DNA of 35,245 nucleotides, from NCBI RefSeq assembly GCF_000474235.1, contig NZ_BATA01000019.1, positions 1-35,245 on the forward strand, in the 5' to 3' direction. The notes under the pieces are model-generated. The model did no database searches. It was not told the origin of the DNA and saw only the letters and a program-made list of their open reading frames with translations. Below are positions 1-7,845 of the stretch, piece after piece. Position numbers and translations under genes: made by a program. Within the stretch, counting starts at the first letter, position 1. Each line of letters starts with the position of its first letter. The DNA is from Halarchaeum acidiphilum MH1-52-1. Lineage in GTDB: Archaea; Halobacteriota; Halobacteria; Halobacteriales; Halobacteriaceae.

Positions 1-119
1 GGCGGGACTCTCTCGCTGTTCTAGGTAGGACCGCGCGTGTATCGCTCGAACAGCCCCAACGCTCTTTGCGTCGCTGGCCGCACCGTTCCGGTAGTGAAGC
101 CAACGCGGGTGAGCGATCC

Positions 120-1541
120 ATGGTAGATCCGGTCTTCGCGAGCCGCCTCCAGTTCGCGCTCACGACCATCGTCCACATCGTCTTCCCCGTCATCAGCATG
201 GGGCTCGCGCCCTTCCTCGTCTACTTCACGTGGCGCGAGGTGCACCATGGCGAACCGCTCTACGAGCGCCTGCGTCGCTTCTGGGGGCACGTCTTCGCCA
301 TCACGTTCGTCGTCGGGACCGTCACCGGGCTCGTCCTCGAGTTCGAGTTCGGGACGAACTTCGCCGGCTTCTCCGCGTTCGTCGGCGAACTCTTCGGCGG
401 GCCGCTCGCCGTCGAGGGGATGATGGCGTTCATGCTCGAAGCCACGTTCCTCGGCGTCTTCCTCTTCGGTCGCGAGCGCGTGAGCGACCGGCTCTACTTC
501 GTCTCCTCGCTCGCCGTCGGCGTCGGCTCGTGGCTCTCCGCCGTCTGGATCCTCGTCGCGAACTCGTGGATGCAGACCCCGCGGGGGTACGAGGTCGTCA
601 CCGAGGGCGGCCGGCGCGTCGTCCACCTCACCGACCCGCTCGCCGCCTACCTCAACCCGCGCTTCCCGTGGCTGTTCGTCCACATGCAGACCGCGGCCGT
701 CGAGACCGTCTCGCTCCTCCTCGCCGGCATCTCCGCCTACTACGTCTACAAACACCACGTCCGCGGCGTCGAGAACGAGAACGTCGACGTCTGGGAGGCC
801 ACCCTGAAGATCGCGCTCGTCGTCCTCATCGTCGTCGCACCGCTCCAGATCGCCGTCGGCGACGGCTACGCCCGACACGTCTACGAGACCCAACCGCAGA
901 AGTTCGCGGCGATGGAGGCCGTCTGGCACACCGAATCGCACGTCCCCGAGTACCTCTTCGCGTTCCCGACCGACCTCAGTCACGTCCTCGGCCCGCACTC
1001 GAAGGACCTCTTCGGGCTGGGCATCCCCGGCGGGGCGTCGTGGCTCGCCAGCGGCGGGAACGCGGGCGCCGCCATACAGGGATTGGAGACGTTCGCCGAA
1101 CCCCACCCGCCCGTCGCGCTCGTCTTCTGGTCCTTCCGCGTCATGGTCGGACTCGGCTTCTGGTTCCTCCTCCTCGCCTTCTGGGGAGGCTACCGGTGGT
1201 GGCGCGGCGAGCTGTTCGACGACGACCTGCTCCACAAGGGGCTGATGGCATCGACGCTGCTCGGCCTCCTCGCCGTCGAGACCGGGTGGGTCGTCACCGA
1301 GGTCGGGCGCCAACCGTGGCTCGTCCACGGCGTGTTGAAGACGACGAACGGCGTCTCGCCCGGCCTGAGCGCGACGGAGGCCACGCTCACGCTCGCCGGC
1401 TTCGCCGTCGGCTACCTCGCGCTGCTCGCCGTCTACACGTACGTGGTCGTCCGCGTCATCCGGGGCGGTCCGCCGTCGGACGACGCGGACCTCTACACCC
1501 GCGGGACGGCCGAGACCGAGGGGGTGACGACCGATGACTGA
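120..1541 (+). CDS. cydA: Cytochrome bd-type quinol oxidase subunit I
   Basis: Haem-bearing subunit of a cytochrome bd-family terminal oxidase, oxidising membrane quinol and reducing O2 without pumping protons. The 473-residue protein is a multi-span membrane protein. His19 and His188 lie where the haem b595 and b558 ligands are expected, Met342 in FWSFRVMVG matches the second b558 ligand, and Glu99 and Glu107 match the conserved pair of the proton/oxygen path. The quinol-binding segment ETQPQKFAAMEAVW (Lys251, Glu256) and GRQPW (396-400) are present. At 473 residues it is shorter than E. coli CydA (about 520), fitting the short Q-loop (CioA-like) type. The ATG at 120 was chosen because it places His19 at the family position; upstream in-frame codons give a non-family extension. 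It overlaps cydB by 8 nt. Family and role are near certain; the quinol used (menaquinone in haloarchaea) is inferred. Confidence 0.96.
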   Translation: MVDPVFASRLQFALTTIVHIVFPVISMGLAPFLVYFTWREVHHGEPLYERLRRFWGHVFAITFVVGTVTGLVLEFEFGTNFAGFSAFVGELFGGPLAVEGMMAFMLEATFLGVFLFGRERVSDRLYFVSSLAVGVGSWLSAVWILVANSWMQTPRGYEVVTEGGRRVVHLTDPLAAYLNPRFPWLFVHMQTAAVETVSLLLAGISAYYVYKHHVRGVENENVDVWEATLKIALVVLIVVAPLQIAVGDGYARHVYETQPQKFAAMEAVWHTESHVPEYLFAFPTDLSHVLGPHSKDLFGLGIPGGASWLASGGNAGAAIQGLETFAEPHPPVALVFWSFRVMVGLGFWFLLLAFWGGYRWWRGELFDDDLLHKGLMASTLLGLLAVETGWVVTEVGRQPWLVHGVLKTTNGVSPGLSATEATLTLAGFAVGYLALLAVYTYVVVRVIRGGPPSDDADLYTRGTAETEGVTTDD

Positions 1542-2526
1542 TCTCGCCGCCGGTCCCCTGTTCGGTCTCCCGCTCGCCGATCTCTGGTTCGCTCTGCTGT
1601 TCTGCCTGCTCGGGGCGTTCGTCCTCCTCGACGGCTTCGACTTCGGCGTCGGCGCGCTGTTCGCCCTCCGGCACGACGAGGCGGAGCGCGAGCACCTCCT
1701 CGCCGTCGTCGGGCCCTTCTGGGACGGCAACGAGGTCTGGCTCGTCGTCTTCGGCGGCGCGCTCTTCGCCGCGTTCCCCACCGTCTACGCCGCCGTCTTC
1801 TCGCGCTACTACCTCCTGCTGTTCTGCGTCCTCGCACTGCTCATCCTCCGCGGCCTCGCCCCCGAGTTCCGCGAGCAGCGCGAGGACGACGCGTGGCGAC
1901 GCTGGTGGGGGCGCTCGTTCGTCGCCGGGAGCGTCGGCGCGCCCTTCTGTCTCGGCGTCTTCGTCGCCGACTGGACCTTCGGTCTCGACGCGATCCTCAC
2001 CGTCCCCGGCGTCCTCGTCGGCCTCGCGCTCGTCGCGCTCACGATCGCCGACGGCGTCGCGTTCGTCCGGCTGAAGGTCGAGGGCGACCTCCGCGAGACC
2101 GTCCGGCCGTACGGCGAGCGCGCCGCCGCGGCCTACCTCGCGCTCGTCGTCGTCACGCTCGCGTACGTCGTCGCCGCGCTCCCGCGCGCCGCCGCGAACC
2201 TGCTCACGCCGCTCGGGATCGCCTGCGTCGCGCTCAGCGTCCTCGCCGGCGTCGGCTACGCCCTCGCGCTCCGACGGGGACGCGACCGGGCCGCGTTCGG
2301 CGCCGTCGCCCTCACCGTCGTCGCGCTCGTCGCGCTCGTCGCGCGCTTCATGTACCCGCTCGTCGATCCGGCCGCCGGAACCACCGTCGCGGACGCCATC
2401 GTCTCGACGCTCCCGCTCAACCTCATGTCCATCGCGGCGGTGATCCTCCTCCCGCTCGTCTCCGGCTACTTCGTCCTGCTCTACACGTCGTTCAGCGGTT
2501 CGATCGAGAGCGGGGAGGGCTACTGA
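1534..2526 (+). CDS. cydB: Cytochrome bd-type quinol oxidase subunit II
   Basis: Second core subunit of the bd oxidase, needed to assemble the haem-bearing subunit. The 330-residue protein is almost entirely hydrophobic, with about eight or nine predicted membrane segments. It carries the CydB signature near the N-terminus (FVLLDGFDFGVGALF, about residues 29-43) followed by the conserved FWDGNEVWLV segment (about 64-73). Length is normal for the family. The ATG lies inside the end of cydA (8-nt overlap), which implies one transcript and probably coupled translation. No assembly ABC transporter (cydCD) is present, as is usual for archaea. Confidence 0.96.
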   Translation: MTDLAAGPLFGLPLADLWFALLFCLLGAFVLLDGFDFGVGALFALRHDEAEREHLLAVVGPFWDGNEVWLVVFGGALFAAFPTVYAAVFSRYYLLLFCVLALLILRGLAPEFREQREDDAWRRWWGRSFVAGSVGAPFCLGVFVADWTFGLDAILTVPGVLVGLALVALTIADGVAFVRLKVEGDLRETVRPYGERAAAAYLALVVVTLAYVVAALPRAAANLLTPLGIACVALSVLAGVGYALALRRGRDRAAFGAVALTVVALVALVARFMYPLVDPAAGTTVADAIVSTLPLNLMSIAAVILLPLVSGYFVLLYTSFSGSIESGEGY

Positions 2527-2527
2527 G

Positions 2528-2737
2528 ATGGGTCGCTCGATGGTCGCCTCCCGCGCGCTCCTCACGTGGTTCGAGCTGATGGTCGTCGGCATCGTCGGGG
2601 GGACCGTCGGGAGCGTCCTCGGCGGGCCGCTTCGCTACCTCCTCTATCTCGCCGTCGCGCTCGCCTCCGTCGGCGTCCTCTTCTACAACGTCGACGCCCA
2701 CGTCACCGCGCGACTCGACGCGGCGGGCGATCCCTGA
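2528..2737 (+). CDS. Small two-helix membrane protein of the cyd operon
   Basis: A 69-residue protein beginning one base after the cydB stop, so almost certainly co-transcribed with cydAB. Two hydrophobic stretches (about residues 15-34 and 36-54) predict two membrane helices with a short loop (GGPLRY) and a polar tail. I do not recognise a named family. By position it resembles the small accessory subunits that stabilise bd oxidases in bacteria (CydX, CydH), but those usually have one helix and no sequence similarity is visible, so an accessory role is only an inference from gene order. Confidence 0.75.
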   Translation: MGRSMVASRALLTWFELMVVGIVGGTVGSVLGGPLRYLLYLAVALASVGVLFYNVDAHVTARLDAAGDP

Positions 2738-2798
2738 AGGCCGCGTCGCCCGCCGCTTCCACAGCGCCTTCCGGTCGCGCGCGCGCCAATCGCCACCC

Positions 2799-3221
2799 CT
2801 GACACGCGCGAACGAGAGCGACACGTTCGACATCGGCGACGAACTCACCGTCCACCGCCTCGGCTTCGGCGCGATGCGCCTCACCGGCGGAGACGTCATC
2901 GGTCGTCCCCCGAGCGAGCCGAACGCGCGCGACGTCCGCCGGCGCGCCGACGAACTCGGCGTGGACTTCATCGATACGGCGGACTCCTACGGTCCCGCCG
3001 TCTCCGAGCGCCTCATCGGCGAGACGCGCGAGGCCGTCGAGACCGTCGCCGAGCGCCACGACGCCACCGTCTATCAGGTGTCGCTCGCGTGATTCCTCGA
3101 TCACAGCGACGTCATCCTCCCGATCCCCGGGACGTCGAGCATCGATCACCCCGAACAGAACGTCGCCGCGACCGGACTCGATCTGACCGACGCGGACCGC
3201 GAGACGTTGGACGTCGCGTGA
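2799..3221 (+). pseudogene. Aldo/keto reductase remnant (internal deletion plus nonsense codon)
   Basis: The frame encodes the N-terminus of an aldo/keto reductase ([18 protein letters not shown], then the catalytic-region motif [23 protein letters not shown]) joined directly, near 3024, to C-terminal sequence ([16 protein letters not shown]). A TGA at 3090-3092 stands where the family has Trp (ALAW-FL). In-frame coding continues past it (FLDHSDVILPIPGTSSIDH, then EQNVAATGLDLTD) to a TGA at 3219. An intact haloarchaeal enzyme is about 280 residues; roughly half, including the central barrel with the catalytic Lys/His region, is missing. No ATG occurs at the expected start: the family-like segment begins at CTG or ACA near 2799-2802. 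I read this as a decayed gene, not an assembly slip, because a large deletion and a substitution coexist. Confidence 0.88.
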
Positions 3222-3273
3222 GCGACGCGCGAGAAGAGCCACCACACCCCCCACCGTTGCAAGTGTTCCATCT

Positions 3274-3306
3274 TTTGCCAGCGCGGGCGAAGCCGCGCAC
3301 GGCAAA
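3274..3306. other. Perfect hairpin between the aldo/keto reductase remnant and idsA
   Basis: TTTGCC (3274-3279) pairs with GGCAAA (3301-3306) and GCGCGG (3281-3286) with CCGCGC (3293-3298), around a GCGAAG loop with a small A/AC internal bulge. It lies 6 nt beyond the idsA stop codon on the minus strand. It could end or stabilise the 3' end of the rnj-idsA transcript, but no T-tract follows it on the minus strand, so it is not a typical terminator. Confidence 0.5.
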
Positions 3307-3312
3307 CGGTCG

Positions 3313-4359
3313 TTAGTAGCCGCGTTCGATGAGGTAGTCGGCGATCTCGCGGAGGAGGTCTCGGGCGTCGTTGTCGGGGAGGCCGTCGAGTTCGGCTTTC
3401 GCCTGCGCGGTGAGGTCCTCGGCGAGGTTGCGGGCGTAGGCGATGCTGCCGGCGTCCTCTAACGCCGCGACGGCGGCGTCGATCTCGGCGTCGGTGACGT
3501 TCTCGGGGTCGTCGGCGTCCACGAGGGAGTCGACGTCGACGCCGTGATCGCGCGCGTGGACGGTGATGACGGTCTGTTTGTTCTCGACGAGGTCGCTCCC
3601 GCGCTGTTTGCCGAGTTGCTCGGAGGGCACGGTCAGATCGAGGACGTCGTCCTGAATCTGGAAGGCCTGCCCGGCGTTGACGCCGTAGCGGTAGAGCGCG
3701 TCGACGACGTCGTCGTCCGCGCCCATGACGATGGCGGGGACGCTCGCGGCGGCGCCGTAGAGGACGGCGGTCTTGCGCTCGACCATGTCGAGGTACTCGT
3801 CGGCGTCCACGTCGGCGCGCGTCTCGAAGTCGACGTCGAGCGCTTGGCCCTCGCAGATGCGCGTGCAGGTGCGCGCGAGGAGGTCGATGGCGTCGAGGCT
3901 CGCCTCGGGGTCGGCCTCGGTCCGGAGCATGATCTCGAAGGCCTTCGAGTAGAGGGTGTCGCCGGCGAGGATGGCGGTCTCGGTGTCGTACTCGCGGTGG
4001 ACGGCGGGGACGCCGCGACGGAGGTCGTCGTCGTCCATGATGTCGTCGTGGATGAGGGTGAACGACTGGATGACCTCGATGGAGACGGCGGCGGCCATGA
4101 CGTCCACCGTCGAGTCGTCGAGCGCGGGGAACTCCCCGTAGTCCGCGGAGAGGAGATCGACGTCCGCGAGCGCTTCCGCGACGAGCAGCGAGACGGTCGG
4201 GCGCAGGCGCTTCCCGCCGGCTTCGAGGAGATATCGGGAGGCCTCGTACAGTCGTTCGGGTTCGGCCATCGGGAGTTCGTCGTCGATCGCGTCGTTGACG
4301 AGTTCGCGTCGCTCCTCGATGGCGGACAACACCGCGTCTTCGCGCGTGTTCTGGTTCAT
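3313..4359 (-). CDS. idsA: Geranylgeranyl diphosphate synthase (polyprenyl synthetase)
   Basis: A trans-prenyltransferase that condenses IPP with allylic diphosphates to make the C20 GGPP used for archaeal lipid chains and carotenoids. The 348-residue protein has the substrate-contact GGKRLRP (48-54), the first Asp-rich motif HDDIMDDDDLRRG (Asp105/106 and Asp109-112) and the second motif QDDVLD (Asp237, 238, 241). Phe100, five residues before the first motif, is the bulky chain-length stop typical of archaeal C20 synthases, arguing against a C25 product. Its ATG abuts the stop codon of the upstream nuclease with no gap, so the two form one transcript. Product length is inferred from one position; family assignment is certain. 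Confidence 0.95.
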   Translation of the reverse strand: MNQNTREDAVLSAIEERRELVNDAIDDELPMAEPERLYEASRYLLEAGGKRLRPTVSLLVAEALADVDLLSADYGEFPALDDSTVDVMAAAVSIEVIQSFTLIHDDIMDDDDLRRGVPAVHREYDTETAILAGDTLYSKAFEIMLRTEADPEASLDAIDLLARTCTRICEGQALDVDFETRADVDADEYLDMVERKTAVLYGAAASVPAIVMGADDDVVDALYRYGVNAGQAFQIQDDVLDLTVPSEQLGKQRGSDLVENKQTVITVHARDHGVDVDSLVDADDPENVTDAEIDAAVAALEDAGSIAYARNLAEDLTAQAKAELDGLPDNDARDLLREIADYLIERGY

Positions 4360-5607
4360 TTATTCGGCGAGTGTGATGGTGGTTCCGTTGCGGGCGACGT
4401 GGACGTCCTCGCCGCGCTCGTATCCGCGGGCTTCGGCGAGGGCGACGTAGGGTTCGATACCTTCTACTGACTGGTGGGCGGGGATAAGGGTACGGGGTTC
4501 GAGCGCCCGGAGCATCCGGCGGTGGCCCGTAGCGCGGAGGTGACCGGAGACGTGGACGCCGTCGCGGACCCGGACGCCGCGGCGTTCGAGTCGCCGATCG
4601 AGCGCGGCCCGGCGCCGCCGATTGACGGGATCGGGGATCACGCGGGCGCTGAAGACGACGACGTCACCCGCGCCGAGCGCGAGCGCGCTCTCGGCGCGCG
4701 CGAGTCGCGGCAGGACGGCGCGCGGTTCGGCCTGATGGCCGGTGGCGATCAACAGGAAGTCCTCGCGGCCCTCGTTACGCACGCGCCGCAGCGCGCGCTC
4801 GACGCCGACGCGACTCCCGCGGGTCTCGACGTCCTCGAATTCCGGATAGCCGAAGTGGGCGGCGGTCCGCGCGTACGTCTCCATCGAGTGCCCGAGGAGG
4901 ATCGGCTCGCGGCCGATCTCCCGGGCGCACTCGACGAGGCTCGACACGCGCGAGACGTGGCTGGCGAACGTCGAGGCGACGATCACTCCGTCCGTGTCCG
5001 CGACGCCTCGCAGGGTGTCGCGAACGCGAGCGCGGGCGACGGCCTCGCCGGGCGTGCGTCCGTCGCGGCCCGCGTTCGTGCAGTCCTCGACGTACGCGAG
5101 CACGCCCGCCTCACCGAGCGCCTCGAAGCGCGCCATGTCGATCGGGTCTCCGAGAACCGGATCGTGGTCGAGGCGCTTATCGAGTCCGTAGACGACCGCG
5201 CCGGCCGGCGTGTGGAGGACGGGGTTCACCGCACCGACGGTCGAGTGCGTGACGTGGACGAACTCGAGTTCGAGACCGTCGCCGATATCCATCCCCTCGC
5301 CGGCGGCCATCGTCACGAGGTCGCCGGCGAACCTCGCGCCGAGTTCGCCCTTCACTATCTCCATCGTGAACGGGGTCGCGATCAGCGGGGCGTCGTAGCG
5401 TTCCGCGAGGACGCCGGCCGCCCCGACGTGATCGAGGTGGCCGTGCGAGAAGACGACCGCGCGGACTTCGCCGTCGAGGTCGCGTCGGACGACCGGTGCG
5501 AGGTCGAGACCCATATCGAAGACGACGACGTCGCTACCGACGCGGACGGCCGTCATGTTCCGTCCGACCTCCTCGTACCCGCCGATCGTCGCGATTTCGA
5601 TCTCCAT
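4360..5607 (-). CDS. RNase J-type beta-CASP metallo-beta-lactamase nuclease, short form
   Basis: A 415-residue metallo-beta-lactamase/beta-CASP protein of the archaeal RNase J type, which trims RNA 5'-to-3'. Visible motifs are the metal site HGHLDH (55-60), VTHS (His121), the Asp-bearing YGLDKRLDH (140-148), the [10 protein letters not shown] beta-CASP motif and the C-terminal [11 protein letters not shown]. Compared with the usual haloarchaeal protein (about 450 residues as I recall it), the stretch between FDMGLDL and the HGHLDH motif is about 30 residues shorter, with no frameshift. It sits directly upstream of idsA, the usual place of the haloarchaeal RNase J gene, so it is probably the resident copy. 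Whether it is the cell's only RNase J cannot be judged from this window. Confidence 0.9.
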   Translation of the reverse strand: MEIEIATIGGYEEVGRNMTAVRVGSDVVVFDMGLDLAPVVRRDLDGEVRAVVFSHGHLDHVGAAGVLAERYDAPLIATPFTMEIVKGELGARFAGDLVTMAAGEGMDIGDGLELEFVHVTHSTVGAVNPVLHTPAGAVVYGLDKRLDHDPVLGDPIDMARFEALGEAGVLAYVEDCTNAGRDGRTPGEAVARARVRDTLRGVADTDGVIVASTFASHVSRVSSLVECAREIGREPILLGHSMETYARTAAHFGYPEFEDVETRGSRVGVERALRRVRNEGREDFLLIATGHQAEPRAVLPRLARAESALALGAGDVVVFSARVIPDPVNRRRRAALDRRLERRGVRVRDGVHVSGHLRATGHRRMLRALEPRTLIPAHQSVEGIEPYVALAEARGYERGEDVHVARNGTTITLAE

Positions 5608-5831
5608 CGTGGACTCCCGTGTAGCGCCGGCGGGACCGACGCTTATCGATCGCCCGTACGGGTGAGCGCAACAAAAACGGCGGGGATCGACGCCCCTCTC
5701 GCCACCGCGGCGCGGCGACCTGTTTCGGAAGGGGCTTTGTATCAGCGCTCGGTAGGATCACGTGTGTCTCGTTTCCCTCACTATCCGGTTCCGGTTCGAA
5801 CCACCCCGTCCCGAGCGGACGTGAGACGCGC

Positions 5832-6791
5832 GTGACCCTCTTCGGCGCCTTCACGTCGGCCATCCTCCCGATCGTCGCCATCGCCGCCGTGGGCTACGTC
5901 CTCGGGCGCGCCACCGACGTCTCCGTCGGCCCGCTCAACACCGTCGCGCTCAACTTCTTCCTCCCCGCGCTCGTCTTCCACGGCATCGCGACGACGAGCC
6001 TCAGCGGGAGCGCCGTCGTCTCGCTCGTCGTCGCCGTCCTCGCCTACGCGCTCGTCATCATGGCGCTCGCGTACGTCGCCGGCCGCGCGCTCGACGTCCC
6101 GGACTCCCTGCTCTCCGGCATCGTGCTGGCGAGCGCGTTCCCGAACTCCGGGTTCGTCGGCATCCCCCTCACTTCGTTCGTCTTCGGCGACCTCGGGAAG
6201 ACGACCGCCACGCTCTTCCTCACGACGCAGAGCGTCCTCCTCTACACGCTCGGCGTCTACGTCGTCTCCGCCGGGAAGGACGACGCCGCCGGCGCGACGA
6301 GCGCGCTCCGCGAGGTCTTTCGCCTCCCGCTCGTCTACGCCGTCGCCGCCGCGGCGATCGTCCGCCTCCTCGGGCTGACCCCGCCCGCAGACGGCACCTT
6401 CATGACCACGGTGAACACGGTCGGCTCGGCGTCCGTCCCCCTGATGCTCACCGTCGTCGGCATCCAGCTCGCCGACGTCGACCTCGGTCACCTCCGCCCG
6501 ACCGCGCTCCCCACCGCGCTCAAGCTCGTCGTCGCCCCCGTCGTCGGCGCCGCCATCGCGATCGTCATCGGCTTCGCCAACCCCGACGTCGCCAACATCT
6601 TCGTCCTCGAATGCGCGACGCCCGCCGCCGTCACCCCCCTCGCGCTCACCATCGCGTACAGCGACGGCGATCCCGACACGGCGTTCGACACCGCCGAGTA
6701 CATGAGCACCGTCATCTTCGTGACGACGGTGTTGAGCGTCGTCGTCCTCACCGGCCTCGTCGCCGCCATCCAGAGCGGATTCGTCTTCTAA
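5832..6791 (+). CDS. AEC-family (auxin efflux carrier-like) permease
   Basis: A 319-residue integral membrane protein of the AEC family, secondary carriers for organic anions such as malonate, malate or amino-acid-like substrates. It shows about ten hydrophobic segments in two halves, with PIVAIAAVGYVLGR at the N-terminus, ASAFPNSGFVGIPL (about 100-113) matching the conserved first-half NxGfxGiPl motif, and ECATPAAVTPLAL in the second half. The start is a GTG at 5832. The gene is divergent from the RNase J-like gene across a 224-nt gap (5608-5831) in which I see no further gene. It splits what is usually a continuous minus-strand mvk-ipk-rnj-idsA block, so it was probably inserted. Substrate unknown. 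Confidence 0.9.
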   Translation: MTLFGAFTSAILPIVAIAAVGYVLGRATDVSVGPLNTVALNFFLPALVFHGIATTSLSGSAVVSLVVAVLAYALVIMALAYVAGRALDVPDSLLSGIVLASAFPNSGFVGIPLTSFVFGDLGKTTATLFLTTQSVLLYTLGVYVVSAGKDDAAGATSALREVFRLPLVYAVAAAAIVRLLGLTPPADGTFMTTVNTVGSASVPLMLTVVGIQLADVDLGHLRPTALPTALKLVVAPVVGAAIAIVIGFANPDVANIFVLECATPAAVTPLALTIAYSDGDPDTAFDTAEYMSTVIFVTTVLSVVVLTGLVAAIQSGFVF

Positions 6792-6828
6792 CCGACCGCT
6801 CGGTCGTCTGCGCCGCACGCGGCACGTC

Positions 6829-7071
6829 TCACTGTCCAGTCGTGGACGACCCGTCCGCGCCGTCCGACCCCCCATCCTCGACCGGTCGTTTGAACACGAG
6901 CCCCGTCGTGGACCCACCTCGACCGCCGAGTTTGACCTCGCTGCTGTCGATCGCTGCCGCGAGCTCCCACCCGTCCGCGCCGAGTTCGTTCAACTCCGCT
7001 TCACTCGGGGACTCCGCGTCGCGGAAGTAGCTCCCCGAGTCGAGCCGTACGATCTTGTACTCCCACTGCAT
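6829..7071 (-). CDS. Small DUF4177-like protein
   Basis: An 80-residue soluble protein starting MQWEYKIVRL, with a central LNELGADGWELAAAI segment and a C-terminal LVFKRP strand. That pattern (WEYKIV, then LN.LG..GWEL, then a final strand ending in KR) is characteristic of the small DUF4177 fold, of unknown function. The tail after residue 62 is Gly/Ser/Asp-rich and looks disordered. It is convergent with the AEC permease gene (37-nt gap) and shares strand with ipk 39 nt upstream. Function cannot be assigned. Confidence 0.82.
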   Translation of the reverse strand: MQWEYKIVRLDSGSYFRDAESPSEAELNELGADGWELAAAIDSSEVKLGGRGGSTTGLVFKRPVEDGGSDGADGSSTTGQ

Positions 7072-7110
7072 GCGACGAGGATTCGGTGCCGACCGAGAAG
7101 AACGTACGCC

Positions 7111-7845
7111 CTACCGGATCACCGTGCCCGGTCCCTCGCCGCGAAGGAAACCGCCGAGCGCGTCGGGACCGAACACCGACGCGGGCGCGTCGAGGTCGAG
7201 GAGTGCGCGGACCTTCGCGGCCATCCCACCCGTGACGTCCGTGTCCGCGCTCCCGCCGAGATAGCGCTCGACGTCGGCGTAGTCGTCGATGCGCTCGATG
7301 ACGTCGCCGTCGTCGTCCAACACGCCCGAAACCGTCGAGCAGACGCCGACGCGATCGGCGTCGAGACCGCGCGCGAGCGCGACGACGAGCTCGTCGCCGC
7401 TCAGGATCGTCGCGCCCGCATCGACGTGCGTCACGACGTCGCCGTGGAGGACGGGCACGAACCCCTCGTCGCGCGTCGCGCCGACGGTGTCCGTCGGAAG
7501 CGTGAGGTCGCCCGCGGCGTCCCGGTAGCCCGCCGAGTGGGGGTGGTGTGGGACGGCCGGGACGTCCCGTCCGACGAGGGCGTCGCAGACCGCGTCGTTC
7601 AGCCGCCGCATCGCGCCGTGGATCTCGCGGACCGCCGCCGCGTCGCGCGTGCCGTCGGTTCGAGAGACGCCGTGGGCGGCCGCGTGGTGGTGGCCGAACG
7701 AGCCGCCGCCGTGGACGAGAACGAGATCGCCGATCGACGCCGCGGCGATCGCGTCCGCGGCGTCCGCGAGAGCGCCGATATCGACCGTCTCCGGCTCGCC
7801 CTTCTCGGTGATCACGCTCCCGCCGAGCTTCAGGACGACCGTCAC
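7111..7845 (-). CDS. Isopentenyl phosphate kinase
   Basis: Phosphorylates isopentenyl phosphate to IPP, the last step of the archaeal alternative mevalonate route. The 244-residue protein belongs to the amino-acid kinase family: LKLGGSVITEKG (5-16) with the phosphate-binding Gly-Gly and Lys, HGGGSFGHHHA (45-55) with the catalytic His expected at 52, and a C-terminal DVTGGMAAKV segment for nucleotide binding. The start is a GTG at 7845 that overlaps the mevalonate kinase stop as GTGA (4 nt), so translation is coupled. Longer in-frame starts would run into mevalonate kinase and break homology. It feeds GGPP synthase encoded downstream (idsA). Confidence 0.95.
   Translation of the reverse strand: MTVVLKLGGSVITEKGEPETVDIGALADAADAIAAASIGDLVLVHGGGSFGHHHAAAHGVSRTDGTRDAAAVREIHGAMRRLNDAVCDALVGRDVPAVPHHPHSAGYRDAAGDLTLPTDTVGATRDEGFVPVLHGDVVTHVDAGATILSGDELVVALARGLDADRVGVCSTVSGVLDDDGDVIERIDDYADVERYLGGSADTDVTGGMAAKVRALLDLDAPASVFGPDALGGFLRGEGPGTVIR

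Noticed and set aside
21-1781. Long minus-strand open frame opposite cydA
   Set aside because: Its product is Arg/Glu/Asp-rich low-complexity sequence, the usual shadow of a high-GC gene, and cydA on the other strand has full family motifs. The same applies to the many long opposite-strand frames over porA, the ABC permease and the ribosomal genes.
5785-5803. T-arm-like sequence CCGGTTCCGGTTCGAACCA suggesting a tRNA fragment
   Set aside because: No acceptor, D-arm or anticodon stem can be built around it; it is a short chance palindrome in a divergent promoter region.
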